From Melioribacteraceae bacterium (GTDB taxonomy: Bacteria > Bacteroidota > Ignavibacteria > Ignavibacteriales > Melioribacteraceae), in the NCBI GenBank assembly GCA_030584085.1, contig CP129490.1, forward strand, positions 372,001 through 436,000: a stretch of 64,000 bases of DNA, given 5' to 3'. This document shows positions 45,961-55,710 of this stretch, piece by piece; the first letter of the stretch is position 1, and each line of letters begins with the position of its first letter. Under the pieces are notes generated by a model. That model had not been told where the DNA came from. It did not search any database and was given only the letters and a program-made list of their open reading frames with translations. A program made the translations under genes and the position numbers.

Positions 45961-47334
45961 ATGAAAAACTATTTCAAATCCTTTCACGTTTTCTTTTTAC
46001 ACTTTATCCTTTGTCCGTTATCCTTTATCCTTTTGCCTTTGTCCTTTATACTTGTTTCCTGTAACACAACCGAACCACCGCCGGATAACGGTAATGGAAA
46101 CGGCAACGATGAACCCAAACCTAAAATTACACTAACCGTTGATGATACATCACCAACCGAAGTTTGGCTTAACTTAACTACCGAAAACATTTCTTTGCCC
46201 GACACACTTAAGTTATTTAGGAATAACGATAAAGTAAAAACAATTGAGTTATTCGACAGCAGTTTTATTTTTTACCAAGATTCACTCCTCCCTTCACAGA
46301 GTTATACCTACACAGCAATAATAAACGACACTGTAACCAGTGAAGCAACCGCCATAACAATGGATACAACAAGCCATAATTTTAGTTACGAGATATTTGA
46401 ATTTGGCGAACACGGCAACAGTGTACTGAGAGATGTAGCAATTATTGACGAGAACAACATTTGGGCAGTTGGAGCAATTTACCTAAAAGATTCAACCGGA
46501 GCGAATGATTCTAAATTGTATAATGCTGTTCACTGGAACGGCAACGAATGGCAGCCGTTGAGAATTGTGGAAGAAGGATTTCTACTTGCTCCTGAGTATA
46601 GTATTTATGCAATAGCTGAAGATGATATTTGGATAGGCGGCTCAATACCTCAACATTGGGATGGTAATATATGGACTTTCTGGGGGAGTAATAAAGGTTA
46701 TGAGGGAGGATTCTATATTAAAAAAATTTGGGCTAAAAGTTCTGATGAAGTATATCTTGTCGGAGGTAATGGAAATATCCGTCACTACAACGGCACGTCT
46801 TGGCGAAAGATAGAGAGTGGGACAGACGTAGATTTGCGGGATGTTACTGGGAATCAAAACGGAACTGAAATTTATATAAGCGGATATTCTACTGATTACA
46901 GCAAAAGTGTTTTAATGAAATTATCTAATAACGTCCTAAATGTGATATGGGAAAATAAAACCTTGCAAGATACTCCACCTTATGGGAGTACTGTCAATAG
47001 TATAAAACTATTGAATAACGATTTGTTCATTGCGAGCAATATTGGTGTATTCAGGAAAAAACTAAAATACACACTGCCGGATAAAAAACTCTACTACCCT
47101 CCAAGATGGGTATACAAAGTTACCGGGACTAATGTAAATGATACATATTCTGTCGGTGACAGATTAAGTATAACACATTTCAATGGAAGTAGTGAAAGGC
47201 AAGTATTTATTGACTATTCACAGGTCTCACCTCTGTACTCTGCAGATTCAAAAGAAAATATAATTGTTGCTGTTGGCACAAAAGTAGAAAATGTACTTTA
47301 TCACAAAGCAATAATTATAAAATTAAAAAGGTAA
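45961..47334 (+). CDS. Lipoprotein with beta-propeller-like repeats
   Basis: This 457-residue protein has a long hydrophobic leader ending in a lipobox (SFILVSC, Cys34), so it should be lipid-anchored. After a Pro/Gly/Asn linker comes a fibronectin-like domain (about 50-130). Repeats then follow with the motif W-x-x-G/S-x-x-x-x-Y/H-x-N-G-x-x-W (for example AVHWNGNEWQPL, GNIRHYNGTSWRKI), typical of propeller proteins in this group. The leader DNA is a run of CCTTTATCC-like repeats. Function unknown; location at the cell surface or periplasm. Confidence 0.75.
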   Translation: MKNYFKSFHVFFLHFILCPLSFILLPLSFILVSCNTTEPPPDNGNGNGNDEPKPKITLTVDDTSPTEVWLNLTTENISLPDTLKLFRNNDKVKTIELFDSSFIFYQDSLLPSQSYTYTAIINDTVTSEATAITMDTTSHNFSYEIFEFGEHGNSVLRDVAIIDENNIWAVGAIYLKDSTGANDSKLYNAVHWNGNEWQPLRIVEEGFLLAPEYSIYAIAEDDIWIGGSIPQHWDGNIWTFWGSNKGYEGGFYIKKIWAKSSDEVYLVGGNGNIRHYNGTSWRKIESGTDVDLRDVTGNQNGTEIYISGYSTDYSKSVLMKLSNNVLNVIWENKTLQDTPPYGSTVNSIKLLNNDLFIASNIGVFRKKLKYTLPDKKLYYPPRWVYKVTGTNVNDTYSVGDRLSITHFNGSSERQVFIDYSQVSPLYSADSKENIIVAVGTKVENVLYHKAIIIKLKR

Positions 47335-47443
47335 CACTTACACAGAATAAAAAATCCAATTAATCAACAACCATCAATCTACTAATCCGCAAATCCGTTA
47401 ATTCGCCAAATCCGCAAATTCAAATTAGAATTAAAGAAATACC

Positions 47444-49444
47444 TTACCTAATCCTCTCCAACTGAATTTTCAAACCTTTCGCACCCGGAAAATTTGGATC
47501 AAGTGAGAGACAAATATCAAGATAACTTAAGGCGTTTGAGAATTGCTTTTTGTTCACATAAACTCCCGCCAAATTATAATAAGTCTGCGGATCGGAACTG
47601 TCTAACTCAATACTTTGCAACAAATACTTTTCCGCCGTATCAAAATCATTTTTGGAAAGAGCAATAATGCCAATCCATTTTGCGGAATATGCGGAAGGAA
47701 GTAATTCATATCTTTCAAGTAAATATTTATAAGCTGTATCGTATTCTTTTCTTTTTAACATTTCCGAAGAAACCATATCGTAGTAACTTTCAAAGTAGGG
47801 AAATTGATTAATCAAATTATTCATCTGACTTAAATAGCTTTCGATATCATTATTCGATAAATAATAAGCTGCGGCATTACGTTGTGCTTTTTCCCAATTC
47901 ATATTATTTGCTACAACCTGATAAGCAAGCGAATCAATTGTATTTAGAGGATTAAGCAAAACATTCTTCGGCAATTTTTTATTCGGATCGTTATAAGGCC
48001 AATCATTTTTTAGGACTTTAATTCTGTAATCGGCAATTACGGAATCCAATTTTGTGAAATGAAAATTTGCACGAGTTAATGAATCAGTTGATTCAGGTAA
48101 ACTTTCTTCGACACTATTTATGTCAACTAAATTTTCATTGATCATTTTATTAACAAACAATTTGCCAATCTCAAAATAACCGGTGAGATTCGGATGAAGA
48201 TGATCCGTCATTAAATTATCGCCGGTAATATTATTCGGACTAAGTGAAGCAAAAAGAGATTCCGCATCTACTACATGAACATTTTTAAAACTGCTATACT
48301 CTTCGATAATATTATTTATCTTTTCCGGAGCGCGGAATCGCAGCATATCAAGATCTTTAGCGAATCTGAATAAAGAATCGGCTTTAATAAAATTTTCATT
48401 ATTGTATTCACTTCTTGCTTCGTTATAAATTTCAGAAGCGGCAGGATAAGTTTCAGTCTTCCTAGAAATGAACGGCGGTTGATCAGCCAAGTTAGAAGGA
48501 AGTGTTGTAATTATAACCGGAATATTTTGAATACTTGCATTTTCAAGCACATCATTCATGTTTGATCTAAATTGTTCAATGCCGGCATTAAAAATATCGG
48601 AGTTATATTCAATCGATTGATTCTGCGCCATACGTGACATCAACGTACCTTCGGCAATCTGTTCATCACTTCCAATTGATAAAATTGATTTCACGAAATC
48701 GCGAATAAGCTGAGTCGTTTTAAATTTATTTAGTGATAATACCAAGTTGATAAAAAACGGTGAATTTCCAAGCGATTCTTGTGAACCGACACCGAGCGCA
48801 CCGTAATATTCATTATGTCCCGCATAAATTAAAATTAAATCCGGCTGCTGCTCAACAACACCGTCGAAGAAATCTTTAATTGTATAACTATTAACCGCGG
48901 TTAATGCTATGTTTACGACTTCAATCTGCTTATCGGGCATCAACAATTTTAATCTGTCTCTTACATACCGCGAAAATGATCCATTCGGAGAATACGGATA
49001 CCCGACGGCAGAACTTCCGCCGAGAACAAAAATTCTATAACTATTTTCGGGTTTATCTTTTAGGAAAACATCTTTAATAGATTCGGGAACTGATTTGGTA
49101 GAATAGAAATATCTTCTCGGAGCATCGGGATTTAACCCGATTCTCTGTTCATCGACTTCAACCCACTGATCCAAATTATAACCGTAATCGAAAACTCTTA
49201 ACCCGATTTCGAGAAATACAAAAAAGAGAATTGGAATAAGCGCTAATATTAAATAAAAACTTTTCGGAACAGGCTTAGCCGATTCTTTTATTGTATGGAT
49301 ATAGTTTTTAACTTCACCTTCGTCCATATAAAAATCAGCGGAAATCTTTTCGGCACTTAATTTCTTCCAAAACTTTTCGACTATTTTTTTCTGTTTATTA
49401 CTTAACGGCAAGCTGCCTCCAACGTGAATTTGCTTTACAATCAC
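47444..49444 (-). CDS. Membrane-anchored SGNH hydrolase with TPR repeats
   Basis: This 666-residue protein has a cytoplasmic N-terminal segment, a membrane helix near 60-80 (SFYLILALIPILFFVFLEIG), and an SGNH/GDSL hydrolase domain: VLGGSSAVGYPY (block I Ser), IYAGHNEYYGAL (block III), and TDHLHPN (catalytic Asp/His). The C-terminal about 150 residues are TPR repeats (AEKYLLQSIELDSSDPQTYYNLA). It probably acts on an acyl or acetyl group of a cell-surface polymer. It is divergent from the carbamoyltransferase trio 46 bp away, and this combination recurs in related genomes as I recall. Confidence 0.88.
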   Translation of the reverse strand: MIVKQIHVGGSLPLSNKQKKIVEKFWKKLSAEKISADFYMDEGEVKNYIHTIKESAKPVPKSFYLILALIPILFFVFLEIGLRVFDYGYNLDQWVEVDEQRIGLNPDAPRRYFYSTKSVPESIKDVFLKDKPENSYRIFVLGGSSAVGYPYSPNGSFSRYVRDRLKLLMPDKQIEVVNIALTAVNSYTIKDFFDGVVEQQPDLILIYAGHNEYYGALGVGSQESLGNSPFFINLVLSLNKFKTTQLIRDFVKSILSIGSDEQIAEGTLMSRMAQNQSIEYNSDIFNAGIEQFRSNMNDVLENASIQNIPVIITTLPSNLADQPPFISRKTETYPAASEIYNEARSEYNNENFIKADSLFRFAKDLDMLRFRAPEKINNIIEEYSSFKNVHVVDAESLFASLSPNNITGDNLMTDHLHPNLTGYFEIGKLFVNKMINENLVDINSVEESLPESTDSLTRANFHFTKLDSVIADYRIKVLKNDWPYNDPNKKLPKNVLLNPLNTIDSLAYQVVANNMNWEKAQRNAAAYYLSNNDIESYLSQMNNLINQFPYFESYYDMVSSEMLKRKEYDTAYKYLLERYELLPSAYSAKWIGIIALSKNDFDTAEKYLLQSIELDSSDPQTYYNLAGVYVNKKQFSNALSYLDICLSLDPNFPGAKGLKIQLERIR

Positions 49445-49490
49445 TTAGCATAACTATAAATTTACCAAATTAATTAATCAATCATAACCA

Positions 49491-51308
49491 ATGAACATAC
49501 TCGGAATCTCGGCTTTTTATCACGACAGCGCAGCCGCTTTAATTGTGGACGGGAATATTATTGCCGCCGCGCAAGAGGAAAGATTTACACGAAAGAAACA
49601 CGATCATCGTTTCCCGGTAAATGCAGTTAATTATGTTTTAGGTGAAGCCGGAATTACAAGTGATAAAATTGATTACGTAGCATTTTACGATAAACCATTT
49701 CTAAAGTTTGAAAGATTATTAGAATCTTATCTTGCTTATGCTCCGATCGGAATTCAATCATTCATCAAAGCAATGCCGTTGTGGATTAAAGAAAAATTGT
49801 GGATGAAAGAATTAATTAAGAATGAAATAGGTTTTGAAGGAAGAGTATTATTCCCCGAACATCATGAATCACACGCGGCTTCTGCATTTTTTGCTTCACC
49901 ATTTAGTGAAGCAGCATTTTTAACAATTGACGGTGTAGGCGAATGGACAACAACAAGTTATGGTATTGGTAAGAATAATAAAATTGAATTACTTGCGGAC
50001 ATCAAATTCCCTCATTCAATCGGATTACTTTATTCCGCGTTTACTTATTACACGGGATTCAAAGTCAATTCCGGTGAATATAAAGTGATGGGTTTAGCGC
50101 CATACGGTGAATCCAAGTATGTTGATATTATTCTTAATGAGTTGATGGATCTTAAAGAAGACGGTTCGTTCAAACTGAACATGAAGTATTTTAATTATGC
50201 TTCCGGTTTAACAATGACAAACGACAAATTCCACAAATTATTCGGAAGAGAACCCCGTCAACCGGAAGGAAAGTTAACTCAAATGGATATGGATCTTGCT
50301 CGTTCGGTTCAAGATGTAACCGATGCAGTAATGATAAGATTAGCGAGACATATCAAAAAAGAAACCGGCATGAAGTATTTGGTTTTAGCCGGCGGTGTTG
50401 CGTTGAATTGTGTTGCCAACGGAAAAGTTTTAAGAGAAAATATCTTTGACGATATATGGATTCAACCCGCGGCGGGAGATGCGGGAGGAGCGCTCGGAGC
50501 TGCACTATTTACATGGTATCAATATCTTGATAATGAAAGAAAGACTTTCGCAAATATCGATTTTCAAAAAGGTTCTTATCTCGGACCGGAATTCAGTAAC
50601 GAGTATATCAAAGAATACTTGGATAAAAATAAAATTCCATACCGGTTTATTGAGGCGGAAAATTTACCCGGGTATTGCGCCGATTTAATTGCGGAAGAAA
50701 ATGTTATCGGATGGTTTCAAGGAAGAATGGAATTCGGTCCGCGAGCTCTCGGTAATCGCTCAATTATCGGTGATGCTAGATCAAAAAAAATGCAATCGAT
50801 AATGAACTTGAAGATAAAGTATCGGGAAAGTTTCAGACCATTTGCACCTTCCGTGTTGGAAGAAAAAGTTTCGGAATATTTTGAAATCGATAGACCTAGT
50901 CCATATATGTTATTAGTTGCCGATGTAAAAAAAGAACGTCAGAAAGCAATGAGTGACGAAGAAAACAACTTATTCGGGATTGATAAACTGAACATAGTTC
51001 GTTCGGATATTCCGGCAATTACTCATATTGATTACTCAGCCCGTATTCAAACTGTGAATAAAGATACAAATCCGGTTTATCATAAATTGATTTCAGAATT
51101 CGATAAGAAATACGGTTGTGCGGTTATTATCAATACTTCATTTAATGTAAGGGGCGAACCGATTGTATGCACTCCGGAAGAAGCTTATACCTGTTTTATG
51201 AGAACCGAAATGGATTATCTTGTACTTGGTAATTTTGTGCTTAATAAAAAAGATCAGCCGAAGTTTGAAGAAGATAAAAATTGGCGGGAAGAATTTGGGT
51301 TAGACTAA
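49491..51308 (+). CDS. O-carbamoyltransferase (NodU/CmcH/SxtI-like)
   Basis: This 605-residue enzyme transfers a carbamoyl group from carbamoyl phosphate to a hydroxyl. The N-terminal Kae1-like domain shows GISAFYHDSAAALIVDG, AAQEERFTRKKHD, and EHHESHAASAF (metal-binding His). The C-terminal YrdC-like half shows GWFQGRMEFGPRALGNRSI, SFRPFAPSVL and VIINTSFNVRGEPIVCTPEEA. The substrate is not known. It is followed after 1 bp by an SxtJ-like membrane protein and then a DUF5989 protein, the order found in saxitoxin and related loci. Confidence 0.93.
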   Translation: MNILGISAFYHDSAAALIVDGNIIAAAQEERFTRKKHDHRFPVNAVNYVLGEAGITSDKIDYVAFYDKPFLKFERLLESYLAYAPIGIQSFIKAMPLWIKEKLWMKELIKNEIGFEGRVLFPEHHESHAASAFFASPFSEAAFLTIDGVGEWTTTSYGIGKNNKIELLADIKFPHSIGLLYSAFTYYTGFKVNSGEYKVMGLAPYGESKYVDIILNELMDLKEDGSFKLNMKYFNYASGLTMTNDKFHKLFGREPRQPEGKLTQMDMDLARSVQDVTDAVMIRLARHIKKETGMKYLVLAGGVALNCVANGKVLRENIFDDIWIQPAAGDAGGALGAALFTWYQYLDNERKTFANIDFQKGSYLGPEFSNEYIKEYLDKNKIPYRFIEAENLPGYCADLIAEENVIGWFQGRMEFGPRALGNRSIIGDARSKKMQSIMNLKIKYRESFRPFAPSVLEEKVSEYFEIDRPSPYMLLVADVKKERQKAMSDEENNLFGIDKLNIVRSDIPAITHIDYSARIQTVNKDTNPVYHKLISEFDKKYGCAVIINTSFNVRGEPIVCTPEEAYTCFMRTEMDYLVLGNFVLNKKDQPKFEEDKNWREEFGLD

Positions 51309-51309
51309 T

Positions 51310-51732
51310 ATGATATCAGAGGAATTAAAACATATTAAAAGTGATAAAAAAGAACTTCGAAAATTCGGAATTACTGTCGGAGCGATTCTTATAGTTATCG
51401 GATTCCTCTTTCAGTATGCTTGGGATAATTATACAGTTTATATGATTGTCGGCTCAGCCGGGGCAATTCTTTTATTCTTCGGTATAATTTATCCTAAAAT
51501 ATTATTACCGATTCATAAAGCGTGGATGACAATAGCCGTTATTCTCGGTTTCATTATGACCAGAGTAATTCTATCAATATTATTTTATTTTGTTGTTACA
51601 ATTATCGGTTGGATTGCGAAGTTAGTCGGTAAGGATTTTATCGATAGAAAAATTGAAAAGGATAAGCCGAGTTACTGGAATAAAAGAGAAAAGATCAGTT
51701 ACACAAAAGAACTAACAGAGAGACAATTTTAA
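51310..51732 (+). CDS. SxtJ-like membrane protein
   Basis: This 140-residue protein has three or four hydrophobic segments (ITVGAILIVIGFLFQYAW, VYMIVGSAGAILLFFGII, IAVILGFIMTRVILSI) and a basic C-terminal tail (KPSYWNKREK). The 'I-x-x-x-H-K-A-W-M' turn followed by a TM helix is typical of the SxtJ family. It starts 1 bp after the carbamoyltransferase and is part of a three-gene unit. It may anchor the enzyme at the membrane; no catalytic residues are seen. Confidence 0.85.
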   Translation: MISEELKHIKSDKKELRKFGITVGAILIVIGFLFQYAWDNYTVYMIVGSAGAILLFFGIIYPKILLPIHKAWMTIAVILGFIMTRVILSILFYFVVTIIGWIAKLVGKDFIDRKIEKDKPSYWNKREKISYTKELTERQF

Positions 51733-51742
51733 CAGGAAATAA

Positions 51743-51901
51743 ATGGGCAAGTTATCAATCATATCGGAATTGTGGCAGTTTTTAAAAGTCAGAAAAAAAT
51801 GGTGGCTGCTGCCGATAATATTTTTCTTAGTATTACTCGGCGGATTAATAATATTAACACAAGGTTCAGCCCTAGCACCGTTTATCTACGCAATTTTTTA
51901 A
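51743..51901 (+). CDS. DUF5989 (SxtK-like) small membrane protein
   Basis: This 52-residue ORF reads MGKLSIISELWQFLKVRKKW, then WLLPIIFFLVLLGGLIILTQ and GSALAPFIYAIF. The 'E-L-W-x-F-L-x-x-R-K-K-W-W-L-x-P' start plus a single membrane helix ending G-S-A-L-A-P-F-I-Y is the DUF5989 family. It is short enough to be missed by gene finders. An AGGAAA ribosome site precedes it, 10 bp behind the SxtJ-like gene. Confidence 0.88.
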   Translation: MGKLSIISELWQFLKVRKKWWLLPIIFFLVLLGGLIILTQGSALAPFIYAIF

Positions 51902-52109
51902 ATCGATAATCAGCTCGATAAATTATTGAGCTGACTATCTATACCTCAGCGGATATTGTCATCCGTCTATCTGTACATAAATCCATTCTATAAGAAAAAT
52001 ATTGTGTCTTGATAATCACAAAAATTTGTATAATTGTCATCCGACTTTCCGCAAACTCATCGGTACATTTAAACACACATTCCCTAAATATCAGTTGTCG
52101 AGGACAGAT

Positions 52110-53567
52110 ATGAAGAAGAGTATTTCCAAATATTTAATTGTTATTCTCTTCCTTTTTATTGTAAATCTTGAAGCGGCTCCTAAGTTAACGGCAATACTAA
52201 TAATTGTAGATGATTACGAAGATGCCGAACTAAACAACATCTCCGAATCAGTTAAACGGGATTTGGGTACAATCGGCGGGTTATTAAACATACTCGAGAA
52301 GAGAAACTTATATAAAGTAAATAAAATTGTGCTGCGTGGAAAAGATGCGACATCACAAAAAGTTAAAAGCGCAATTAACTCGGCGGCAACCTCACCGGAT
52401 GATATTTTTATGGTCTTCTTCAGTGGTCACGGGGGAATGGATTCAAAAGGTACTTTTGTTGTCACACGAGAAGGAAACAATTTATATAGAAGTGATTTAG
52501 AGAAAGCTGTTAAAGGTAAAAACGCTCGATTGGAAATATTAATTACGGATGCATGCAGTAACGAAGTTGAAGAAATTGCTACCGCCAGAAGTTTAAAAAC
52601 ATCCCGTTCTTCAATGGAAGGAAAGTTTGATGAAATTTATAAAAAATTGTTCGGCGATTATGAAGGGTTTATGAGTCTCTCGGCTTCTTCGGAAGGAGAG
52701 TATGCTTGGTCAGACGATAATTACGGCGGATACTTCACATATTATTTTTTTAAAGAAGGATTGACGAAAAATCCGGCTAGTACCTGGAATGAAATATTTT
52801 CTTCATCGCGACAAAAAGTAGTTCAGATGTTTAACCGTATGCCGTCCGAGCAAAGAAATCAATTGATGAGTGAAGGAATAAACAGCCAAACACCGAAAGC
52901 GTATTCACTGCCGGTAAATAAAAATTCGGTAACTCCGCCTCAACCTGTAAAACCGCAATCTACTCCTTTAACGACTAGCATCAGCATTCTAAACAATACC
53001 AACAAAACGATCAAATATTTTGTTGAGGTGTATTCCTCAGATGGAAATTCATTGATAAACGAATCAGAAGGAAAATTATCTGCGGGCAAATCACTGAAAC
53101 TTTCCGAGAACTCAGTAATTTATTTTGAGGCAGGCAATGAAGAAGTGGGATACGAACTTGAATCCGGCAGTTATGTATTCAAATCTACTAGCTGGGGATA
53201 TGTCGATCTTTTCCCCGAAGAAGAGAATGAATCATATAACGAGTACGAGTATTACACGACTAACGAACTTACCGATATTATGACTAGAGTTTGGGAATTC
53301 GAACTCACAGATGAATATGTATATTTTGAATTTTATGAAGACGGTACTTATGATCTCACCGATTATCAAGATTATATTATTGATGAAGGCTCATGGGATT
53401 TATACGAAGAAAAATTTGAAGGTGAAGTTTATCATATTTTATCACTAACCGATTCCGAAGGAATTACAGATGAATACTATATGTATACGGAAGACGGATA
53501 TATGATTGAATTAATTGCAGCTGATGATGTAAACGGAAAAGTTGAATTTCTTTATGCTTTTGAATAA
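52110..53567 (+). CDS. Exported caspase-like (C14) protease
   Basis: The protein has about 485 residues, with a signal peptide (KYLIVILFLFIVNLEAAP). The caspase p20-like domain has His107 in MVFFSGHGGM and Cys149 in ITDACSN, the expected catalytic pair, with YGGYFTYYFF later. After residue 280 comes a Pro-rich linker and two beta-rich domains; the last (RVWEFELTDEYVYFEF ... GSWDLYEE) resembles lipocalin-like repeats of exported proteins. The frame extends to 52002, but the GAGG site before the ATG at 52110 and the signal peptide fix the start. It may process surface proteins. Confidence 0.88.
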   Translation: MKKSISKYLIVILFLFIVNLEAAPKLTAILIIVDDYEDAELNNISESVKRDLGTIGGLLNILEKRNLYKVNKIVLRGKDATSQKVKSAINSAATSPDDIFMVFFSGHGGMDSKGTFVVTREGNNLYRSDLEKAVKGKNARLEILITDACSNEVEEIATARSLKTSRSSMEGKFDEIYKKLFGDYEGFMSLSASSEGEYAWSDDNYGGYFTYYFFKEGLTKNPASTWNEIFSSSRQKVVQMFNRMPSEQRNQLMSEGINSQTPKAYSLPVNKNSVTPPQPVKPQSTPLTTSISILNNTNKTIKYFVEVYSSDGNSLINESEGKLSAGKSLKLSENSVIYFEAGNEEVGYELESGSYVFKSTSWGYVDLFPEEENESYNEYEYYTTNELTDIMTRVWEFELTDEYVYFEFYEDGTYDLTDYQDYIIDEGSWDLYEEKFEGEVYHILSLTDSEGITDEYYMYTEDGYMIELIAADDVNGKVEFLYAFE

Positions 53568-53633
53568 CCAATTTATTGGAGATTTATGCCGAAATTTGTT
53601 ATTCTTACGTCTCAAAATTTTGAAGAAATACAC

Positions 53634-53720
53634 GGAGAGTTGGCAGAGTGGTTGAATGCGGCGGTCTTGAAAACCGTTAAGGATGCAAGTCCTTCCGGGG
53701 TTCGAATCCCTGACTCTCCG
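53634..53720 (+). tRNA. tRNA-Ser (anticodon UGA)
   Basis: This 87-nt class II tRNA has acceptor GGAGAGU with ACUCUCC, anticodon loop CUUGAAA giving UGA, a long variable arm (GGAUGCAAGUCC), and T-arm GGGGUUCGAAUCCC. The 3' end is followed by CCCA, so CCA may be partly encoded. An integrase module begins about 130 bp downstream, suggesting this tRNA is the attachment site of the following island. Confidence 0.95.
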
Positions 53721-53731
53721 CCCAGATAATT

Positions 53732-53773
53732 AAAACCTCAATTACAGCGATTATAAGCCGTTTTTGAGGTTTT
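53732..53773. terminator. Terminator after tRNA-Ser
   Basis: AAAACCTCAA and TTGAGGTTTT form a perfect 10-bp stem around a 22-nt loop, followed by a T-run on the plus strand. It would end the tRNA transcript and may belong to the left attachment region. Confidence 0.75.
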
Positions 53774-53848
53774 TTTGTGCCCACTTGTAATTTGTAGTGG
53801 CTGTAGACGTACTAATTTGACCTGCTATGGACACTTTTTAGTCACTTT

Positions 53849-54619
53849 TTAGTCATCAACTTTGGATAGCTTTGTCCGAAAATGCCGTTCTTGCCCAGAA
53901 TTTACCACCTTGTGATTTTGGATCAGATTCACAATTTCTTGGAATAAATCTGAAGATTGATTATTGTAACGAAACTCCATTTCTTTCAAATAAAGAAAAA
54001 GATATTTTGAAGATGTTCCTCTGTAGGTCGTTATACGTTCTTTTAAAAAACGTAAAAAATATATCCACTCGTTTGACGGTGAAACGCATGGTAGTTTTTT
54101 TCGTAATCTGAGCTTACAAATAGCATTCTTATTCGGAACTCGACTTCTGACAAAACTAAACTCCGCTATCGAAAATTTTGATTTTTTCGTTTTTACACTT
54201 ATTATGTTTTCTTGTTGCTCTATAAAGTATGAGTAAGATTCTCCTTGGAGTATTCCATTAATCTCAATAGGCGTCCCTGCAATAATTTGACGAAATAAGT
54301 TGTAAAAGTTATCTACTGTTTTACGATTTAGTAAAAGCTCATGTGCAGTAACCGAAGCAGTCATACCAAGAGAGAAAAATTTTAATATCCATATGAATTG
54401 GGTATATGATAAATTAGAATTATAGAGAATGCTGTCTCTCTTTAAGCCCCATTCTGTTTTACAGCTGAAACATCGCAAGCGCTCTCTGCTTAAAATGTTC
54501 AGCCTTTCTGAATTACACTTAAAACAGTGTGTGAATGTCTTTAGGATCCCAAGCGATTGAAGAAGATTTCTTGCTGAATTCTCATCTTTTACATTATTAA
54601 GCAAGTCTGCGATATTCAT
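53849..54619 (-). CDS. Shortened IS1595-like (zinc-ribbon) transposase-derived protein
   Basis: This 256-residue protein has an N-terminal zinc ribbon (THCFKCNSERLN and RCFSCKTEWGLK). A helical region like the IS1595 HTH follows (YTQFIWILKFFSLGMTA ... LLNRKTVDNFYNLF). The C-terminal block (EWIYFLRFLKERITTYRG ... YLFLYLKEMEFRYNNQSS) matches the end of IS1595 transposases. The DDE core between them is much shortened: where IS1595 has E-x-D-E-T-Y it reads IEINGILQGES, so the first catalytic Asp appears lost. It overlaps the integrase by ATGA. It looks like a domesticated accessory of the integrase, not an active transposase. Confidence 0.72.
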   Translation of the reverse strand: MNIADLLNNVKDENSARNLLQSLGILKTFTHCFKCNSERLNILSRERLRCFSCKTEWGLKRDSILYNSNLSYTQFIWILKFFSLGMTASVTAHELLLNRKTVDNFYNLFRQIIAGTPIEINGILQGESYSYFIEQQENIISVKTKKSKFSIAEFSFVRSRVPNKNAICKLRLRKKLPCVSPSNEWIYFLRFLKERITTYRGTSSKYLFLYLKEMEFRYNNQSSDLFQEIVNLIQNHKVVNSGQERHFRTKLSKVDD

Positions 54620-55710
54620 TGTGTTGGGTCCTCCTCTTTTGCTCTATTCTTTGTAATAAGTAAATCGAGCTCACTTAGCTTTTTATGTAAGTTCAGAGGA
54701 TTTACTTTTGTGTAATGCGATGTCATGGAAGTTGGAGAATGCCCCATTAAATGTTGACGCTCTTCATAACTGAGACCTAACCTTTCAATATGGCTTGCGA
54801 ACGTATGTCGCCATTTGTGAAGTGTCGCTGTCTTAACTATTTTCGCCTTGCTCGCTATCAACTTGCATTGAGACAATAATGTTCTTTCAGAAAGTTTCAT
54901 CCCTGTAATCGATGGGAATATAAATTCAGAAATATTTTCTTCTTTCTTCTCCAATAATAAACTGTATAAAAAATTGGTTATCGGAATATCTCTCTCGGAA
55001 CTCGCTGTTTTAGTCTGGAACTCTTCGTTACTCCTTATCATCAAGATTTTCCTTTTGAAATCAACTCCATCACTCCACTTAAGGTTTGCCAGTTCACCGA
55101 ATCTACACCCGGTTAACAATAGACCAATAAAGGCATCACGATAAACTTGCAACATTTCTTGATTAAAGAAATTTGAAATCTCTTCTTCGGTATAATAGTC
55201 ATTTGCTCTATCCACCATAGATTTTGTTTTTTCACGTGCAAGCTTAATATGATCAAACGGATTTTTTAGGAGGCGGTCCATATTGACTTGGTACTCGAAC
55301 AATGATTTTACGGCCAACAAATAGTGATTTATTGTTTTTGGTGCGGAGTTAGCAGAATGAAGAGCCTCATTGAACCGATTTGCATGCTCTCTTGTAAATT
55401 GATCAACATAAATCACATTATGATTTGTAGTAAATAAATCAAATTGATAAAAGATATTTTTATATTTCTTTACAGTTGCTAAGCGAAGAGTTTTCTTTAA
55501 ATTCATAAATTCCTCTATAGCATCAGCTATGGACACGCGAACTCTCTGTAAACCAAAACCTACCATTTTTTGATCATGCTTCTCCTGCTCAATCATATTC
55601 ACATAAGCTTTAGCGTCCGATAGTTTTGTGAATCGAACTCGCTTTCGCTGAGAATACTTGTCGTAAATATCTACGAGATATTTTTCATTTATTGTTTTTC
55701 TTATACTCAT
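54616..55710 (-). CDS. Tyrosine recombinase (integrase) of tRNA-Ser island
   Basis: This 364-residue protein has an N-terminal arm domain, a SAM-like domain (about 60-150) and a catalytic domain with Arg203 (GCRFGELANLKW), Lys234, His298-x-x-Arg301 (HKWRHTF), His324 (LMGHSP) and Tyr333 (SHYTKV). All active residues are present. It overlaps both neighbours by ATGA: the HTH gene before it and the IS1595-like gene after it. It lies next to tRNA-Ser, the usual place for an island integrase. It shares little with the integrase at 4173 beyond the fold. Confidence 0.93.
   Translation of the reverse strand: MSIRKTINEKYLVDIYDKYSQRKRVRFTKLSDAKAYVNMIEQEKHDQKMVGFGLQRVRVSIADAIEEFMNLKKTLRLATVKKYKNIFYQFDLFTTNHNVIYVDQFTREHANRFNEALHSANSAPKTINHYLLAVKSLFEYQVNMDRLLKNPFDHIKLAREKTKSMVDRANDYYTEEEISNFFNQEMLQVYRDAFIGLLLTGCRFGELANLKWSDGVDFKRKILMIRSNEEFQTKTASSERDIPITNFLYSLLLEKKEENISEFIFPSITGMKLSERTLLSQCKLIASKAKIVKTATLHKWRHTFASHIERLGLSYEERQHLMGHSPTSMTSHYTKVNPLNLHKKLSELDLLITKNRAKEEDPTQ

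Noticed and set aside
53849-54619. Active IS1595 insertion sequence
   Set aside because: No terminal inverted repeats were seen, the gene overlaps the integrase by ATGA, and the catalytic core is reduced.
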